From contig VEQI01000178.1 in assembly GCA_018883305.1 (NCBI GenBank), positions 1 through 7,044 of the forward strand: a stretch of 7,044 bases of DNA. Direction: 5' to 3'. The DNA comes from Limnohabitans sp. GTDB taxonomy: Bacteria; Pseudomonadota; Gammaproteobacteria; Burkholderiales; Burkholderiaceae_C. The notes beneath the pieces were generated by a model, which ran no database searches, was not told the origin of the DNA, and saw nothing but the letters and a program-made list of their open reading frames with translations. Positions 5,677 through 7,044 of this stretch are shown piece by piece. How positions within the stretch are numbered: position 1 is the stretch's first letter; each line of letters starts with the position of its first letter. The position numbers and the translations under genes were made by a program.

Positions 5677-7044
5677 TCAACAAGTGGGGTTGCTCAACGC
5701 TCCCACCCGATCACGCTCTTGAGTTTGAAGTTCACGCCACAAAATTTTGCCGGTGCCGGACTTGGGCAACTGCTCGACAAACCGGATCAGCCTGGGGGCT
5801 TTGTAGGTGGCCATGGCTTCACGACACCAGGCCAAGAGGTCTTCCTCGCTCACCGTGACTTGCGGCTTGAGCACCACCAGGGCCAGCACCGTCTCACCTC
5901 GTTTAACATCGGGTGAGGCGATGACGCAAGCCTCTCGCACCGCGGGGTGGGCATACATGATGCTCTCCACCTCGGCCGGCCAGACCTTGAAGCCGGAGGC
6001 ATTGATCATGCGCTTGAGCCGGTCTCGCATGAAGAAGTACCCTTCCTCATCCACCAGCGCCAGATCACCCGTACGGAAAAATCGCTTCCCAGCCACCTCG
6101 ACAAAGGCTTCTCGATTGGCCGCCTCGTTGCGCCAATAGCCCTGCATGAGTTGGGGTCCACGGGTCAGCAACTCACCCACTTCACCCACCGGCAAGGGTT
6201 GCAGGGTTTGTGGATCGACAATGATGGACTCCACGCCTTGCGAAGGCATGCCCAGGCATTGACGCTTGCCACGGGCGATGGGATTGGCATGCAGAAAAGA
6301 AGCCGTCTCGGTCAAGCCGTACGCCTCGTTGTAACTCAAGCCAAATTGTTCCCACAAGCGCGTGGCCACCGCCTCGGGCATGGCGGCACCGCCACCTGAC
6401 AAGACGGTCAAGCTGGAGAGGTCGCGCGTATTGGCCTCGGGTTGGGCAAAAAAATCCATCACCATCGCGGGGGGCGCAGCCCACACACTCACGCGATGAC
6501 GCTCCACCGCTTCCAATGCCCGCTGGGCATCCCAGCGCGGCAGCATCACGACGGTGGCGCCCAGCGTGAGGGGCACATTCATGCCGTTTTGCATGCCCAG
6601 CATGTGAAACAAAGGTGCTACACACAAAAAGACCGAGTCCACGTGGAGATTGCGCCACACTTGCGACGCCAGATTGGACGCCAGAATCGATTGGTGGTTG
6701 TGACAGCAACCCTTGGGATGACCCGTGGTGCCAGAGGTGTAGGGCAACACCGCCAGGTCTTCGCATGAAACCGCCACGGGTTGCAAGGGCGTGGAATAGG
6801 CGCAGGCTTGCGCATGTGCATGCAAGCCCTCATGGTGCAAAGGCACAAACGGTGCCTGCATGGCGGGCGGCAGACAAGCCACCGCTTCGGGCGACAGATG
6901 ATCGGCGTAGGCATGCACCAGCACAGACGACAGAGCCGTGTTGTCTGCAGCCGATGCCTGGGCTGAGACACCTTCCATCAGAGGCTGCACCTGCCCCAAC
7001 AGTTCCTGCGCCACACAAGCCACACGTGCGCCACTGTCTTGCAT
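5677..7044 (-). CDS. AMP-forming acyl-CoA synthetase (5' end off window)
   Basis: ANL-superfamily ligase that adenylates a carboxylic acid with ATP and transfers it to coenzyme A. The 455 visible residues hold the C-terminal four-fifths or so. The reading continues to the right edge, and the methionine there (before QDSGARVA) looks internal, because family members carry about 100 more residues upstream and EDSGARV-like segments follow them. Core motifs in visible numbering are the phosphate loop YTSGTTGHPKG (102-112), APLFHMLG (143-150), the adenine-site YGLTET (242-247), RTGDLA (324-329), the hinge DRLKRMINASGFKVWPAEVE (341-360) and the C-terminal PKSGTGK, whose Lys433 is the adenylation lysine. 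All key residues in view are intact. It resembles medium/long-chain fatty acid ligases, but aromatic or branched acids cannot be excluded. It is the first visible gene of the minus-strand operon, followed by the crotonase after 37 bases. Class is firm, substrate unknown. Confidence 0.93.
   Translation of the reverse strand: MQDSGARVACVAQELLGQVQPLMEGVSAQASAADNTALSSVLVHAYADHLSPEAVACLPPAMQAPFVPLHHEGLHAHAQACAYSTPLQPVAVSCEDLAVLPYTSGTTGHPKGCCHNHQSILASNLASQVWRNLHVDSVFLCVAPLFHMLGMQNGMNVPLTLGATVVMLPRWDAQRALEAVERHRVSVWAAPPAMVMDFFAQPEANTRDLSSLTVLSGGGAAMPEAVATRLWEQFGLSYNEAYGLTETASFLHANPIARGKRQCLGMPSQGVESIIVDPQTLQPLPVGEVGELLTRGPQLMQGYWRNEAANREAFVEVAGKRFFRTGDLALVDEEGYFFMRDRLKRMINASGFKVWPAEVESIMYAHPAVREACVIASPDVKRGETVLALVVLKPQVTVSEEDLLAWCREAMATYKAPRLIRFVEQLPKSGTGKILWRELQTQERDRVGALSNPTC

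Noticed and set aside
7042..7044. ATG at the right edge as the true start of the acyl-CoA synthetase
   Set aside because: The family has about 100 further N-terminal residues, so this is almost certainly an internal methionine cut by the window edge.

Overview
The window looks like ordinary chromosomal DNA from a betaproteobacterium, most likely Burkholderiales of the Comamonadaceae type. The reasons are high GC with GC-rich third codon positions, two periplasmic solute-binding proteins of the Bug (TctC) family, which is greatly expanded in that group, and tightly packed carboxylic acid metabolism genes. The taxonomic call is an inference from composition and gene content. I see no RNA gene, insertion sequence, CRISPR array, phage gene or attachment site, and no stretch over 300 bases without a gene.

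Left part, + strand. The window opens inside a YafJ-type class II glutamine amidotransferase whose first roughly eight codons, including the nucleophilic cysteine, lie off the left edge (stop at 755). A 69-base gap with a plausible -10 box leads to a Bug-family periplasmic binding protein (825-1802). This gene converges on the minus-strand genes. A strong hairpin at 1801-1844 has its T-run on the minus strand, so it terminates transcription arriving from the right.

Right part, minus strand, in transcription order from the right edge: an AMP-forming acyl-CoA synthetase (7044-5677, N-terminus off the window), a crotonase-fold enoyl-CoA hydratase/isomerase (5639-4821, 37-base gap), a second Bug-family binding protein (4743-3772, 77-base gap), and a pyridoxamine-phosphate-oxidase-fold flavoprotein (3775-3167), whose ATG overlaps the preceding stop as ATGA. 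These four look like one operon. After 202 bases, which contain a 14-bp tandem repeat and a 12-bp palindrome, comes a TakP/DctP-type TRAP transporter binding protein (2964-1873), probably with its own promoter.

Reading the set together: the synthetase would activate a carboxylic acid to its CoA thioester and the crotonase would hydrate or isomerise it. Three periplasmic binding proteins would capture organic acid substrates, but no membrane permease subunit is present in the window. The substrate is unknown. I found no convincing sign of a wholly new biological system. The points most worth a second look are the permease-less binding proteins, the crotonase's altered acid/base residue and the repeat/palindrome region upstream of the TRAP gene.
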